NCBI RefSeq assembly: GCF_042680125.1
Contig: NZ_JBHTNY010000002.1
Length of the DNA stretch: 64,000 bases
Reading direction: 5' to 3' (one strand)
From: Robinsoniella peoriensis
GTDB lineage: Bacteria; Bacillota; Clostridia; Lachnospirales; Lachnospiraceae
How positions within the stretch are numbered: position 1 is the first letter of the stretch; every line of letters begins with the position of its first letter. The notes beneath the pieces are model-generated. The model saw only the letters and a program-made list of their open reading frames with translations. It did not search any database and had not been told where the DNA came from. This document shows positions 17,373 to 25,659 of the stretch, piece by piece. The translations under genes were made by a program, and so were the position numbers.

Positions 17373-18068
17373 TTACAAAAGTCCTCGTTCTTTGAAGCTT
17401 AAATACTTTTTATCACCAATAATAATATGATCCAGCAGTTCAATGCCAATCATAAGACCTGCATCCCGGATCCGCTTGGTTAAAAGGATATCCTCTCTGC
17501 TTGGAGAGGGATCACCGCTTGGGTGATTATGCACAAGGATAATAAATACCGCATGATGATGCAGCGCTTCCAGATAAATTTCCCGGGGCGTAATCAGTGC
17601 TCCGTTTACCGTACCCTTTGAAATTATATGGTCACACAGGAGCCTGCTTTTGGTATTCAGCATTAATAAAAGCATCTGTTCCTGGGTACAGTGACGGAAA
17701 TCTTCCATATAATAGTCTGCAATTGTTTCCGGTTTTGTAAAACATAGGCTGCCCTTTGCAGAAGATTTTGCAATTCTTCTGGACAATTCCACAATGCACT
17801 TGATCTGTATGGCTTTTACTTTTCCGATTCCCTTCATTTTCATAAGGTCGGAAATACTTAAGTGATGGAGACCCAAAAGGTTATGTTCTACTTTTGAACA
17901 TTGCAAAACCTCCTGTGCCAGTTCCAGTGCCTGAATCCCCTGGGATCCGGTCCTTAAGATAACAGCCAGAAGTTCAGCGTCTGACAGCACCTGTGCTCCC
18001 ATCGCAAGGCATTTTTCATAAGGCCTGTCATCTGTAGGTAATTCTTTCATTGTAATTGCTTCATTCAT
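17373..18068 (-). CDS. radC: RadC/YeeS-family JAMM-domain protein
   Basis: Despite its historical name, the molecular role is uncertain; the family is no longer regarded as a recombination repair factor. The 231 residues include an N-terminal helix-hairpin-helix region (about 30-95, MKGIGKVKAIQI) and a JAMM metalloprotease-like domain with HNHPSGDPSPSREDI (His180, His182, Asp193). The ATG at 18068 has AAAGGG upstream; a TTG five codons earlier is rejected. It heads the mreBCD cluster, the usual clostridial and Bacillus order, with about 140 bp of AT-rich sequence upstream likely holding the operon promoter. Confidence 0.93.
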   Translation of the reverse strand: MNEAITMKELPTDDRPYEKCLAMGAQVLSDAELLAVILRTGSQGIQALELAQEVLQCSKVEHNLLGLHHLSISDLMKMKGIGKVKAIQIKCIVELSRRIAKSSAKGSLCFTKPETIADYYMEDFRHCTQEQMLLLMLNTKSRLLCDHIISKGTVNGALITPREIYLEALHHHAVFIILVHNHPSGDPSPSREDILLTKRIRDAGLMIGIELLDHIIIGDKKYLSFKERGLL

Positions 18069-18207
18069 AGTATTCCCTTTCAAGCTCTCCCGGCAGGAAG
18101 CCTTGAATCAGGATTTATCCTGTCAAAACAAGACTATAAATAATCATCATTTTATCATAGATTTATGACAAAGTACACACTTATTAATCTTAAAATTTTG
18201 TGATGTC

Positions 18208-19797
18208 TTAAAAAGAATGGAATTTTTTGATAATAGCTTCCGCTACTTTTAAGCCGTCCATTGCCGCACTGGTGATCCCTCCTGCATAGCCGGCACCCTC
18301 GCCGCAGGGATACAAACCGCCTATGGTACTTTCAAAGAAATCATCTCTTGTAATACGCAAAGGAGATGACGTCCTGCTCTCGATTCCGGAAAGAATGGCA
18401 TCTTTTCTTGCAAAACCCCGGATCATATGGTCAAAGCCCAGAATGCCCTGTTCGATTGAGTCGCCCAGGAATTTTGGGAGACATTCTCTTAAATTCCCAA
18501 AGTCATATGCACCTTTTATTGCGGGAGCAAAATCACCAAGCCCGCTGCTGCTGCGATGTTTTACAAAATCCTCAAACAGCTGTACCGGAACTTTGCCATT
18601 ACACAGCTGATAAGCTTTCTGTTCCAGACTCTGCTGAAATCTGGCACCGCTCAATGGATCTGTCGCACCGTAATCTTCCGGTGTGATCGTTACGACGATG
18701 GCGCTGTTCGCATTCTTACCGTCTCGTTTCTGATAACTCATACCGTTTACTGCAGTCATGTTGTTTTCAGAAGAGGCATTTACCACATAGCCACCCGGGC
18801 ACATACAGAAGGAATATACACCTCTGCCGTTATCCAGTTTTTTCGTAAGCTTATAATCAGCCGCAGGCAGCGTTTTCAGTTCGGTTCTTGCATATTGGGA
18901 TTCGTTTATCATACTCTGTGGATGTTCGATACGAAGTCCTACAGCAAAAGATTTTGGCGACATAGCAAGCGGTTTCCTTGAAAGCATGGTAAAAGTATCT
19001 CTGGCGCTGTGACCGGTTGCCAGAACCACAATTTCGGTTTTTAAGATTTCACTGTCATTGATACAGATACTTTCAAGTTTCCCGTCCCGGATCTGAAGAT
19101 CTGTCATCTGGCTTTTAAATCGTACTTCTCCGCCCAGACGCTGTATTTCTGTTCGCATATTTTTTACTACGCTGCGAAGGACATCCGTACCGATATGGGG
19201 CTTATTCAGGTATAAAATAGAACTGTCCGCACCGGCGTCCACAAATGTTTCCAGTACATAACGGCCGCGGCCTTTGGGATCTTTTACCATGGTGTTTAGT
19301 TTTCCATCAGAAAAAGTTCCTGCTCCGCCCTCTCCGAACTGGACATTGGAGGATAGATTCAGGGGATTTCCTTTCCAGAAGCGTTCCACTGTCTCCTGGC
19401 GTGCATCTACGTCTTCGCCCCGTTCCAGTATCAATGGACGGTAACCGCATTTTGCGAGAAGCAGGCCGCAGAACAATCCGGCAGGTCCCATTCCTACAAT
19501 AACCGGACGGTTTTTTAATGCTTCTTCTCCACAAGGCGGTATTTGATAAGAAACCGGCGTGGATTTTACGATTTGGCTGTTTTTGCATTTTTTTAATATC
19601 AAATGCTCTTTTTCAACCTCCGCATCGATGGTATAGCTGTATTTGATATCCGGCTTTTTGCGTGCATCTATGGAACGTTTTATAATATGGAAACTTTTTA
19701 GTTCTGTTTCCTTTATTTTCAGCTCTTTGCAGATTGCCCTTGTCAAGTCTTCACTGGAATGTTCCGGCTGTAATTTTATCTGGGGAATCCTAATCAT
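18208..19797 (-). CDS. FAD-dependent dehydrogenase of the COG2509 type
   Basis: 529 residues. An N-terminal domain of about 95 residues precedes a Rossmann dinucleotide-binding motif VIVGMGPAGLFCG (99-111); FGEGGAGTFSDGKLN and a late YPCGEGAGYAGGITSAAMDG are characteristic of this family of uncharacterised FAD proteins. No redox partner is encoded next to it, and the substrate is unknown. The start has GAGGAGG. It is followed after 41 bp by another flavoprotein gene upstream of it (BaiN-like), so the two may share a transcript but need not share a pathway. Confidence 0.88.
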   Translation of the reverse strand: MIRIPQIKLQPEHSSEDLTRAICKELKIKETELKSFHIIKRSIDARKKPDIKYSYTIDAEVEKEHLILKKCKNSQIVKSTPVSYQIPPCGEEALKNRPVIVGMGPAGLFCGLLLAKCGYRPLILERGEDVDARQETVERFWKGNPLNLSSNVQFGEGGAGTFSDGKLNTMVKDPKGRGRYVLETFVDAGADSSILYLNKPHIGTDVLRSVVKNMRTEIQRLGGEVRFKSQMTDLQIRDGKLESICINDSEILKTEIVVLATGHSARDTFTMLSRKPLAMSPKSFAVGLRIEHPQSMINESQYARTELKTLPAADYKLTKKLDNGRGVYSFCMCPGGYVVNASSENNMTAVNGMSYQKRDGKNANSAIVVTITPEDYGATDPLSGARFQQSLEQKAYQLCNGKVPVQLFEDFVKHRSSSGLGDFAPAIKGAYDFGNLRECLPKFLGDSIEQGILGFDHMIRGFARKDAILSGIESRTSSPLRITRDDFFESTIGGLYPCGEGAGYAGGITSAAMDGLKVAEAIIKKFHSF

Positions 19798-19838
19798 TCA
19801 TATCCTCCTCTTTTTTATCTCATTTTATTCTGTCTATT

Positions 19839-21059
19839 TTATATGGCACTGTGAAATCCGGCTGCATAACCGCTGGACCATGCCCATTGCAGATTATAGC
19901 CGCCGCAGGCTCCGTCAACATCCAGAATTTCTCCCGTAAGGAAAAGCCCTGGGGCGATTCTGGATTCCAGGGTTATATTTTGTACTTCCTTTGTAGGAAC
20001 ACCGCCGGAACACACCTGAGCCTGGGAAAAATCACGGAAACCGCTGATTTGCACCAAACTGTTTTTAATACAGTCAGTAAGTTCTTTTATTTCTTTGGGT
20101 GATACGGAAGATGCCGGCTTCGTATTTTTGATTTTGGCTTTTTTCAGTATTACCGTAATCATTTTCTTATTTAAAAGACCAGTCAGAATCTCTTCTGCCG
20201 ACCGTTTGGGATAATGAAGGCATCGGTTCTGCATTATTTTTACCAGATCTTCTGTTTGAATATCAGGCATCAGATCCACACTTACCATGACATGTTTATT
20301 GTCCTGTAAAGCCCGGACTGCATAACGGCTAAGCTGGAATACCACAATTCCTGAAATGCCGTAATCTGTCCACTGTAATTCACCTGTCTCAGTCAAAATG
20401 CAGTTCTGATCTGCATAAAGTGTCAGCCGGGCATGACTGCGTACCCCGGCAAGGCTTTTAAACCAGTCTCCTTTTGCTTTTAATGGCACAAGTGCAGGAA
20501 GAGGTTGAATAATCCGGTGTCCCACGCTCTCAGCCAGTTCATAGCCGCTGCCATCTGATCCGGTAACGGGGGCAGCCTTTGACCCGGTGCTTAAGATCAC
20601 AGCATCTGCCGTATATGTCCAGCTGGCTGTTTGGATCTGCCATTTTCCCTGTGCATGATAAAGCTGTTTTACTTTTTCCATACATTTCAGCTTTATGGAA
20701 AGCCTTTTTACTTCCATTAAAAGCAGGTCTAAAACAGCCGATGCCTGTTCCACGTAAGGATAAATATAGCCGCTGCGGTCTTTGAGCAGCAGTCCCAGGT
20801 CTTCAAAAAACGCCAGTGTATCCGATACGCCAAATTGCTCCAGAATCTGTTTTACAAATTCCGGGTCACTGGATCGGAAGACATTTGGATCGGACATGGC
20901 AGTATTGGTGATATTGCATTTACCGTTGCCGGTTGTAAGAAGCTTTTTACCTGGCTTTTCCATGCCTTCCAATATGGTGACGGCGGCCCCGTTTCTGGCG
21001 GCTGTAATTGCGGCGAGCAGACCGGAAGCACCTGCTCCAATGACGAAAACATTTTTCAT
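19839..21059 (-). CDS. BaiN/HI0933-like flavoprotein
   Basis: 406 residues with an N-terminal FAD-binding motif FVIGAGASGLLAAITAA (5-21), GKKLLTTGNGKCNITN, and a C-terminal CSGGVPTKEV followed by GLFLTGEILDVDGACGGYN, the signatures of the HI0933/BaiN family. BaiN of bile-acid 7-dehydroxylating clostridia belongs to it, but most members are housekeeping flavoproteins of unknown substrate; no bai genes are present here, so bile-acid metabolism is not supported. The start follows AAGGAG, 21 bp after the PLP-enzyme gene. Confidence 0.88.
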   Translation of the reverse strand: MKNVFVIGAGASGLLAAITAARNGAAVTILEGMEKPGKKLLTTGNGKCNITNTAMSDPNVFRSSDPEFVKQILEQFGVSDTLAFFEDLGLLLKDRSGYIYPYVEQASAVLDLLLMEVKRLSIKLKCMEKVKQLYHAQGKWQIQTASWTYTADAVILSTGSKAAPVTGSDGSGYELAESVGHRIIQPLPALVPLKAKGDWFKSLAGVRSHARLTLYADQNCILTETGELQWTDYGISGIVVFQLSRYAVRALQDNKHVMVSVDLMPDIQTEDLVKIMQNRCLHYPKRSAEEILTGLLNKKMITVILKKAKIKNTKPASSVSPKEIKELTDCIKNSLVQISGFRDFSQAQVCSGGVPTKEVQNITLESRIAPGLFLTGEILDVDGACGGYNLQWAWSSGYAAGFHSAI

Positions 21060-21080
21060 AATACACTCCTTATCTTCCGG

Positions 21081-22373
21081 TTAAGGAAGCTGTACTAAGT
21101 CCTTTTCTATCAGCCGCTGCAGAGATTTTAAAATTCCCAGCTTCGCATGCTGCCAGGTAAGCCCTCCCTGAAAATAAACAGCGTAAGGCGGTTTAATAGG
21201 ACCATCTGCGCTCAACTCAATGGAGGAACCCTGAATGAACGCACCGGCAGCCATGATGACATCGCTGTCATATCCCGGCATTGCCCAGGGTTCTGGTGTA
21301 ACATAACTGTCCACCGGTGCGGCAGCCTGAATGCCTTCGCAAAAAGCAATGACGCCTTCAGGGAAGCCAAATTCTACTGCCTGTATGATATCGTGCCGGC
21401 TTTCCTGCCCGTTTGGAACTACTTTAAATCCCAGTTTCTCATAGATATTTGCAGCAAAAACAGCGCCTTTCAGTGCTCCGCCCACTACGGTCGGGGCAAG
21501 GAAAAGACCCTGGTAAAAGGACTGCATGATGCCCAATGTCGCGCCGACTTCTCTTCCCAGTCCCGGAGAGGTCAGACGGTAAGAAGCGTTTTCAATGCAT
21601 TTCTCGGTACCTGCAATATATCCGCCGATGGGAGCCAGTCCCCCGCCCGGATTTTTAATCAGGGAGCCGACTACCATATCTGCGCCTACATCAGAAGGCT
21701 CTATGCATTCTACAAATTCACCATAACAGTTATCTACCATACAGATGATATCAGGATTTATGGATTTCACAAATGCAATTGCCTCGCCAATGGCTGTAAC
21801 AGACAGTGTTGGACGGGTCTGATAGCCTTTGGAACGCTGGATCTCAATCATTTTTGTCTTTGGACTTAGTGTTTCCCTTATTTTTTCATAGTCAAAACTT
21901 CCGTCTGCTAAAAGGTCTACCTGTTTATAGGATACCCCATATTCTGCAAGGGAACCGTTGGAAGGACGGATACCTATGACTTCTTCTAATGTGTCATAAG
22001 GTTTTCCGGAAATAGAAATAAGTTCATCACCTGGTCTTAAATTTCCGGAAAGTGCTACTGCCAGAGCATGTGTGCCACAGGTTATCTGCGGGCGAACAAG
22101 GGCAGCTTCCGTATGAAAAACACTGGCATAAACAGCTTCCAACGTTTCTCTACCGGCATCGTTGTATCCATAACCGGTACTGGAGGTGAAATGTTCTGCA
22201 CATACACGGTTTTGCTGCAATGCGCGGATGACTTTTAACTGATTGAATTCTACGGTTTCATCTATTTTTTCAAAACGGTCTTTGAGTCCGCTTTCGATCT
22301 CTTTTCCATATGCAAACACTTTTTTATTAATCCCAAGTGTCTCATACATCTCGTCTATTTTGTAATTATTCAT
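21081..22373 (-). CDS. ynbB: Methionine gamma-lyase-family (YnbB/aluminium-resistance) PLP protein
   Basis: 430-residue fold-type-I PLP enzyme of the group annotated as methionine gamma-lyase family or aluminium-resistance protein. The Schiff-base lysine is in VGSLIKNPGGG (Lys240); SSTGYGYNDAGRE and MVDNCYGEFVE are family motifs. True activity in bacteria is unclear. In Bacillus subtilis ynbB also lies near miaA, so the position downstream of miaA is conserved. A hairpin (22403-22441) separates it from miaA. Confidence 0.88.
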   Translation of the reverse strand: MNNYKIDEMYETLGINKKVFAYGKEIESGLKDRFEKIDETVEFNQLKVIRALQQNRVCAEHFTSSTGYGYNDAGRETLEAVYASVFHTEAALVRPQITCGTHALAVALSGNLRPGDELISISGKPYDTLEEVIGIRPSNGSLAEYGVSYKQVDLLADGSFDYEKIRETLSPKTKMIEIQRSKGYQTRPTLSVTAIGEAIAFVKSINPDIICMVDNCYGEFVECIEPSDVGADMVVGSLIKNPGGGLAPIGGYIAGTEKCIENASYRLTSPGLGREVGATLGIMQSFYQGLFLAPTVVGGALKGAVFAANIYEKLGFKVVPNGQESRHDIIQAVEFGFPEGVIAFCEGIQAAAPVDSYVTPEPWAMPGYDSDVIMAAGAFIQGSSIELSADGPIKPPYAVYFQGGLTWQHAKLGILKSLQRLIEKDLVQLP

Positions 22374-22402
22374 AATATCCTTTCAAAAGCATATGTCAGA
22401 GC

Positions 22403-22441
22403 CTATAGCGTGTCAGAAAGCAATTTTCAGACACGCTATAG
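22403..22441 (-). other. Long hairpin between miaA and the PLP-enzyme gene
   Basis: CTATAGCGTGTC pairs with GACACGCTATAG (12 bp perfect), extended by GAAA/TTTC beyond one mismatch around a five-base loop. Neither strand has a following U tract, so it is probably not an intrinsic terminator but could attenuate or stabilise mRNA. It begins seven bases past the miaA stop. Confidence 0.55.
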
Positions 22442-22447
22442 AACGTG

Positions 22448-23392
22448 TTACATTATTTTTTTGTCTTTCAAAATGCTCAGCATAGCTTGGAGTATCTCCG
22501 TATTATTATAAGCAAAATGGTCTTTATCCATCCAGATAACATCTTTTTCCCTCTTAAACCAGGTAATCTGGCGCTTAGCAAAATGCCGGGTATCCCGTTT
22601 TAAGATATAAACGGCTTCTTCCAGGGTGCAGTTTCCTTCCAGATAATCCAGGATTTCTTTATAGCCAAGTCCCTGCATGGACACCATTTCTTTGGTATAA
22701 CCTTTTTCTTTTAACTGCGCAACTTCCTTTAAAAGTCCTTCTTCCAGCATACGGTCTATTCTGATATTGATTCGATCATACAGGTTTGACCGCAAATCAT
22801 TTAAAACAAAATATGCAAAATTATAAGGGGATTCTTTCTGGCGCTCCTGCTCATTGTGTTCGGAGATGGGCTGACCGGTGTCGTGGTAAAATTCCAGCGC
22901 CCGAATTACCCGCTTCACATTGTTTGGATGAATTTCAAAAGCTGATTTGGGGTCTGCTATGCGCAGTTTTTCATGCAGATATTCACTTCCTTTTATGGAT
23001 GCCAGTTCTTCCAGTTCCTGCCGGTAAGCAATGTTGCCTGTGGTTTCCGTAAAGTCAATATCATATAAAACAGCTTGTATATAAAAACCGGTGCCGCCTG
23101 TTAAAATCGGGATTTTTCCTTTGTCCCAGATTTTCTGCATATATTTTTTCGCATATTCCTGGAATTTCACTACATGGAATTCCTCGTCCGGATCAAATTC
23201 ATCTATAAGATAGTGCGGTATCCCATCCATTTCCGGGGGCTTTATTTTTGCAGAGCCAATATCCATTCCACGGTATACCTGCATTGAATCAGCAGAGATA
23301 ATTTCGCCGTTTACTGCTTTCGCCAGGGCGATGGATAGCTCGGTTTTTCCAACGGCTGTGGGACCGGTTAATATAATGAGTGGTTTTTTCAT
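22448..23392 (-). CDS. miaA: tRNA dimethylallyltransferase
   Basis: Adds the isopentenyl group to A37 of tRNAs reading UNN codons, the substrate later methylthiolated by MiaB (also in this window). The 314 residues start with the P-loop GPTAVGKTELS (10-20), then SADSMQVYRGMDIGSAK and the DPDEEFHV and GLGYKE motifs. The ATG at 23392 follows GGGAAAGG; a 19-codon extension overlapping mutL is rejected. It lies 22 bp after mutL, the conserved mutS-mutL-miaA order. Confidence 0.95.
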   Translation of the reverse strand: MKKPLIILTGPTAVGKTELSIALAKAVNGEIISADSMQVYRGMDIGSAKIKPPEMDGIPHYLIDEFDPDEEFHVVKFQEYAKKYMQKIWDKGKIPILTGGTGFYIQAVLYDIDFTETTGNIAYRQELEELASIKGSEYLHEKLRIADPKSAFEIHPNNVKRVIRALEFYHDTGQPISEHNEQERQKESPYNFAYFVLNDLRSNLYDRINIRIDRMLEEGLLKEVAQLKEKGYTKEMVSMQGLGYKEILDYLEGNCTLEEAVYILKRDTRHFAKRQITWFKREKDVIWMDKDHFAYNNTEILQAMLSILKDKKIM

Positions 23393-23414
23393 AGGAACCT
23401 TTCCCTTCTTCAAA

Positions 23415-25499
23415 TTAAACAATACGCTTGAATTTCTTTTCCATTTCATACTTTGTCATAGAAATAATCGTAGGTCTTCCATGAGGGCAGTTGTATGGAT
23501 TCTCTAATGTGAGAAGTTCGGCAATCAGGTTTTCTGCTTCCATGGCAGTCATTTTATGGTTGCCTTTTACAGCGGCTTTACAGGACATGGACGCAATTTT
23601 TTCGTTAATTACTTCTGCTTTCATACGCCCGGTCTGTTCACCCAGACTGTCCAGCATCTCGATAAACAGATCCTGCTGGGTAATCCCGAATAAATTATCG
23701 GGTACAGCGCGAATGGAATATTCCTTGCCTCCAAATGGTTCGATTTCAAAACCGATTTGGGTGAAGTTATCCATGTAACGATTTAACAGATCTTCTTCCT
23801 GCATATTGAGTGTCAAAATAATGGGCGGGCTTAAATACTGGGAAGTATAAGTGCGGTCATTGAGATTCTTCATGGTTCTTTCATATAAAACTTTTTCATG
23901 TGCCGCATGCTGATCAATGATATAAAGCTTTTCCTGGAATTCAACCAGCCAGTAAGTACCGAATACCTGTCCGATAATCCGGTGCTCGGATACACTTTCC
24001 TTCGAAAGCAGTTTTCCTTCAAAGAGGTCCAGCTGCTGGGAAGATTTTATCAATGCCTGGTCCGCCTGATCTGCACCAGCATCTGAATCTGCTGTTTTCT
24101 TCAGGTCTGATTCTACCTGCGATTCTGAAGTCTTCTTTAGGTCTGCGGCAACGTCTTTATGCAAAGCTTTATGCAAAGTTCCCGCTGCATCCGTTTGTAC
24201 AGATGTATCAGCCTGAGCGTCCGGAAGCATATTCCGTTCTGAATGGCTGGCAGGTGTATTTGCCGACGCAGGGGTAACGAATGATGCAGAGGATACGGGC
24301 TTACGTGGCGGAACTGGTGGATTTTCTGCAAAAGAACGGGAAGTATCTGATTTCGGTGCAAAAGGTTTTGCCTGCGAGGCCTGATAATTGCTTTTCTCAC
24401 GCATCTGTTCCAGCCTTTTCTTTTCAAAAGGCTCCGGAATGGATTGCAGAACTTTTGCTTCTTTTATTTTTTCTGTTTTATCTTCTTTGACGGTAACTTC
24501 CGGGATCAGTTCTTTCTGAGTCAGCCCCTGCTTAACAGAGTCATAAACCAGCTGGTACATTTTTTCATTATCGGCAAATCGAAGCTCCATCTTTGTGGGA
24601 TGTACATTGATATCCAGTAAGTCTCCATCCATGGTAAAATGAATGGCGGTAAAGGGATATTTATGCTGCATCATAAATGTTTTATAGGCATCTTCGATTG
24701 CCCGGGCTATAATGCTGCTCTTAATATAACGCCCGTTTATAAAATAATTTTCGTAATTGCGGTTTCCTCTGGAAATAATCGGTTTACCGATATAGCCTTT
24801 CAGAGATACCTGTTCATTGGCATTCTCCAGGGTGATGAGATGGTTTGCGATGTCACGCCCATAGACGTTGTAGATGATATCCTTCAGGTTATCATTCCCG
24901 GAGGTATGCATTTTCGTCTGGTTATTGCTAATGAATTTAAAGGAAACATTGGGATGGGATAATGCCAGACGCTCCATCAGGTCATTGATGTAACCAGCTT
25001 CTGTCATACTGGATTTTAAAAACTTTTTTCTGGCGGGAGTATTGAAGAAAATGTTGCGCACAAGGAAAGTCGTACCCTCAGGAGCACCGATTTCTTCTAT
25101 GGATTTTTCGATCCCGCCTTCAATAATATAACGGGTACCGGTAAGACTGCCTGCGGTTTTCGTAATTAATTCCACCTGGCAGACGGCAGCAATGCTGGAA
25201 AGCGCTTCTCCGCGAAATCCAAGGGAAGTAACCCCCAGCAAGTCTTCTACCCGTTTGATTTTACTGGTAGCGTGGCGTAGAAACGCCAGGGGAACCTGAC
25301 CTTGAACTATCCCTTCTCCGTTATCCGTAATGCGGATCAGAGAAGTACCGCCATCCCGGATTTCAACGGTTACTGCATTTGCGCCTGCATCAATGGCATT
25401 TTCCACTAACTCTTTTACCACGGAAGCAGGGCGTTCAATCACTTCTCCTGCCGCTATCTTATCGATTGTCTGCTGATCTAAAACTTCGATCGTCTTCAT
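23415..25499 (-). CDS. mutL: DNA mismatch repair protein MutL (endonuclease type)
   Basis: GHKL ATPase that links MutS mismatch recognition to strand excision. The N-terminal ATPase motifs are intact (VKELVENAIDAGA, DNGEG, GFRGEALSS). The C-terminal domain carries the metal-binding endonuclease motif DQHAAHEKVLYE, plus CPHGRP at the end, expected where MutH is absent. The linker (about 365-490) is low complexity, with short internal repeats around DLKKT. It uses an AGGAGG site that lies within a 77-bp tandemly duplicated leader. 694 residues. Confidence 0.97.
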   Translation of the reverse strand: MKTIEVLDQQTIDKIAAGEVIERPASVVKELVENAIDAGANAVTVEIRDGGTSLIRITDNGEGIVQGQVPLAFLRHATSKIKRVEDLLGVTSLGFRGEALSSIAAVCQVELITKTAGSLTGTRYIIEGGIEKSIEEIGAPEGTTFLVRNIFFNTPARKKFLKSSMTEAGYINDLMERLALSHPNVSFKFISNNQTKMHTSGNDNLKDIIYNVYGRDIANHLITLENANEQVSLKGYIGKPIISRGNRNYENYFINGRYIKSSIIARAIEDAYKTFMMQHKYPFTAIHFTMDGDLLDINVHPTKMELRFADNEKMYQLVYDSVKQGLTQKELIPEVTVKEDKTEKIKEAKVLQSIPEPFEKKRLEQMREKSNYQASQAKPFAPKSDTSRSFAENPPVPPRKPVSSASFVTPASANTPASHSERNMLPDAQADTSVQTDAAGTLHKALHKDVAADLKKTSESQVESDLKKTADSDAGADQADQALIKSSQQLDLFEGKLLSKESVSEHRIIGQVFGTYWLVEFQEKLYIIDQHAAHEKVLYERTMKNLNDRTYTSQYLSPPIILTLNMQEEDLLNRYMDNFTQIGFEIEPFGGKEYSIRAVPDNLFGITQQDLFIEMLDSLGEQTGRMKAEVINEKIASMSCKAAVKGNHKMTAMEAENLIAELLTLENPYNCPHGRPTIISMTKYEMEKKFKRIV

Positions 25500-25503
25500 G
25501 CGT

Positions 25504-25657
25504 ATACCTCCTGCATACCGCAGATTAGTCTGCGGTACTGCACTAATAGAAAGTTTGAAATGATTTTTGTTTTCAAACTTATACCTCCTGCATACCGCAG
25601 ATCAGTCTGCGGTACTGCGCTAATAGAAAGTTTGAAATGATTTTTGTTTCACACTTG
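25504..25657 (-). repeat. 77-bp tandem duplication of the mutL leader
   Basis: Two copies (25504-25580 and 25581-25657) about 93% identical by eye. On the minus strand each has a hairpin AAGTTTGAAA / TTTCAAACTT (weakened in the mutS-proximal copy), a second hairpin ACCGCAGA / TCTGCGGT, and an AGGAGG site; the copy next to mutL supplies the actual mutL ribosome binding site, the other leaves an orphan site. It lies directly between the mutS stop and mutL start. Confidence 0.85.
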
Positions 25658-25659
25658 TA

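Noticed and set aside
18084..18207. CAGGAT-TT-ATCCTG palindrome upstream of radC as an SOS box
   Set aside because: It does not match the Firmicute LexA box (GAAC-N4-GTTC), and radC is not reliably SOS-controlled.
19839..21059. Bile-acid 7-dehydroxylation (baiN) assignment
   Set aside because: The protein belongs to the broad HI0933/BaiN family and no other bai gene is nearby, so a specific role is unsupported.
21147..21869. 240-codon open frame opposite the PLP-enzyme gene
   Set aside because: Fully antisense to a well-supported enzyme and without family motifs.
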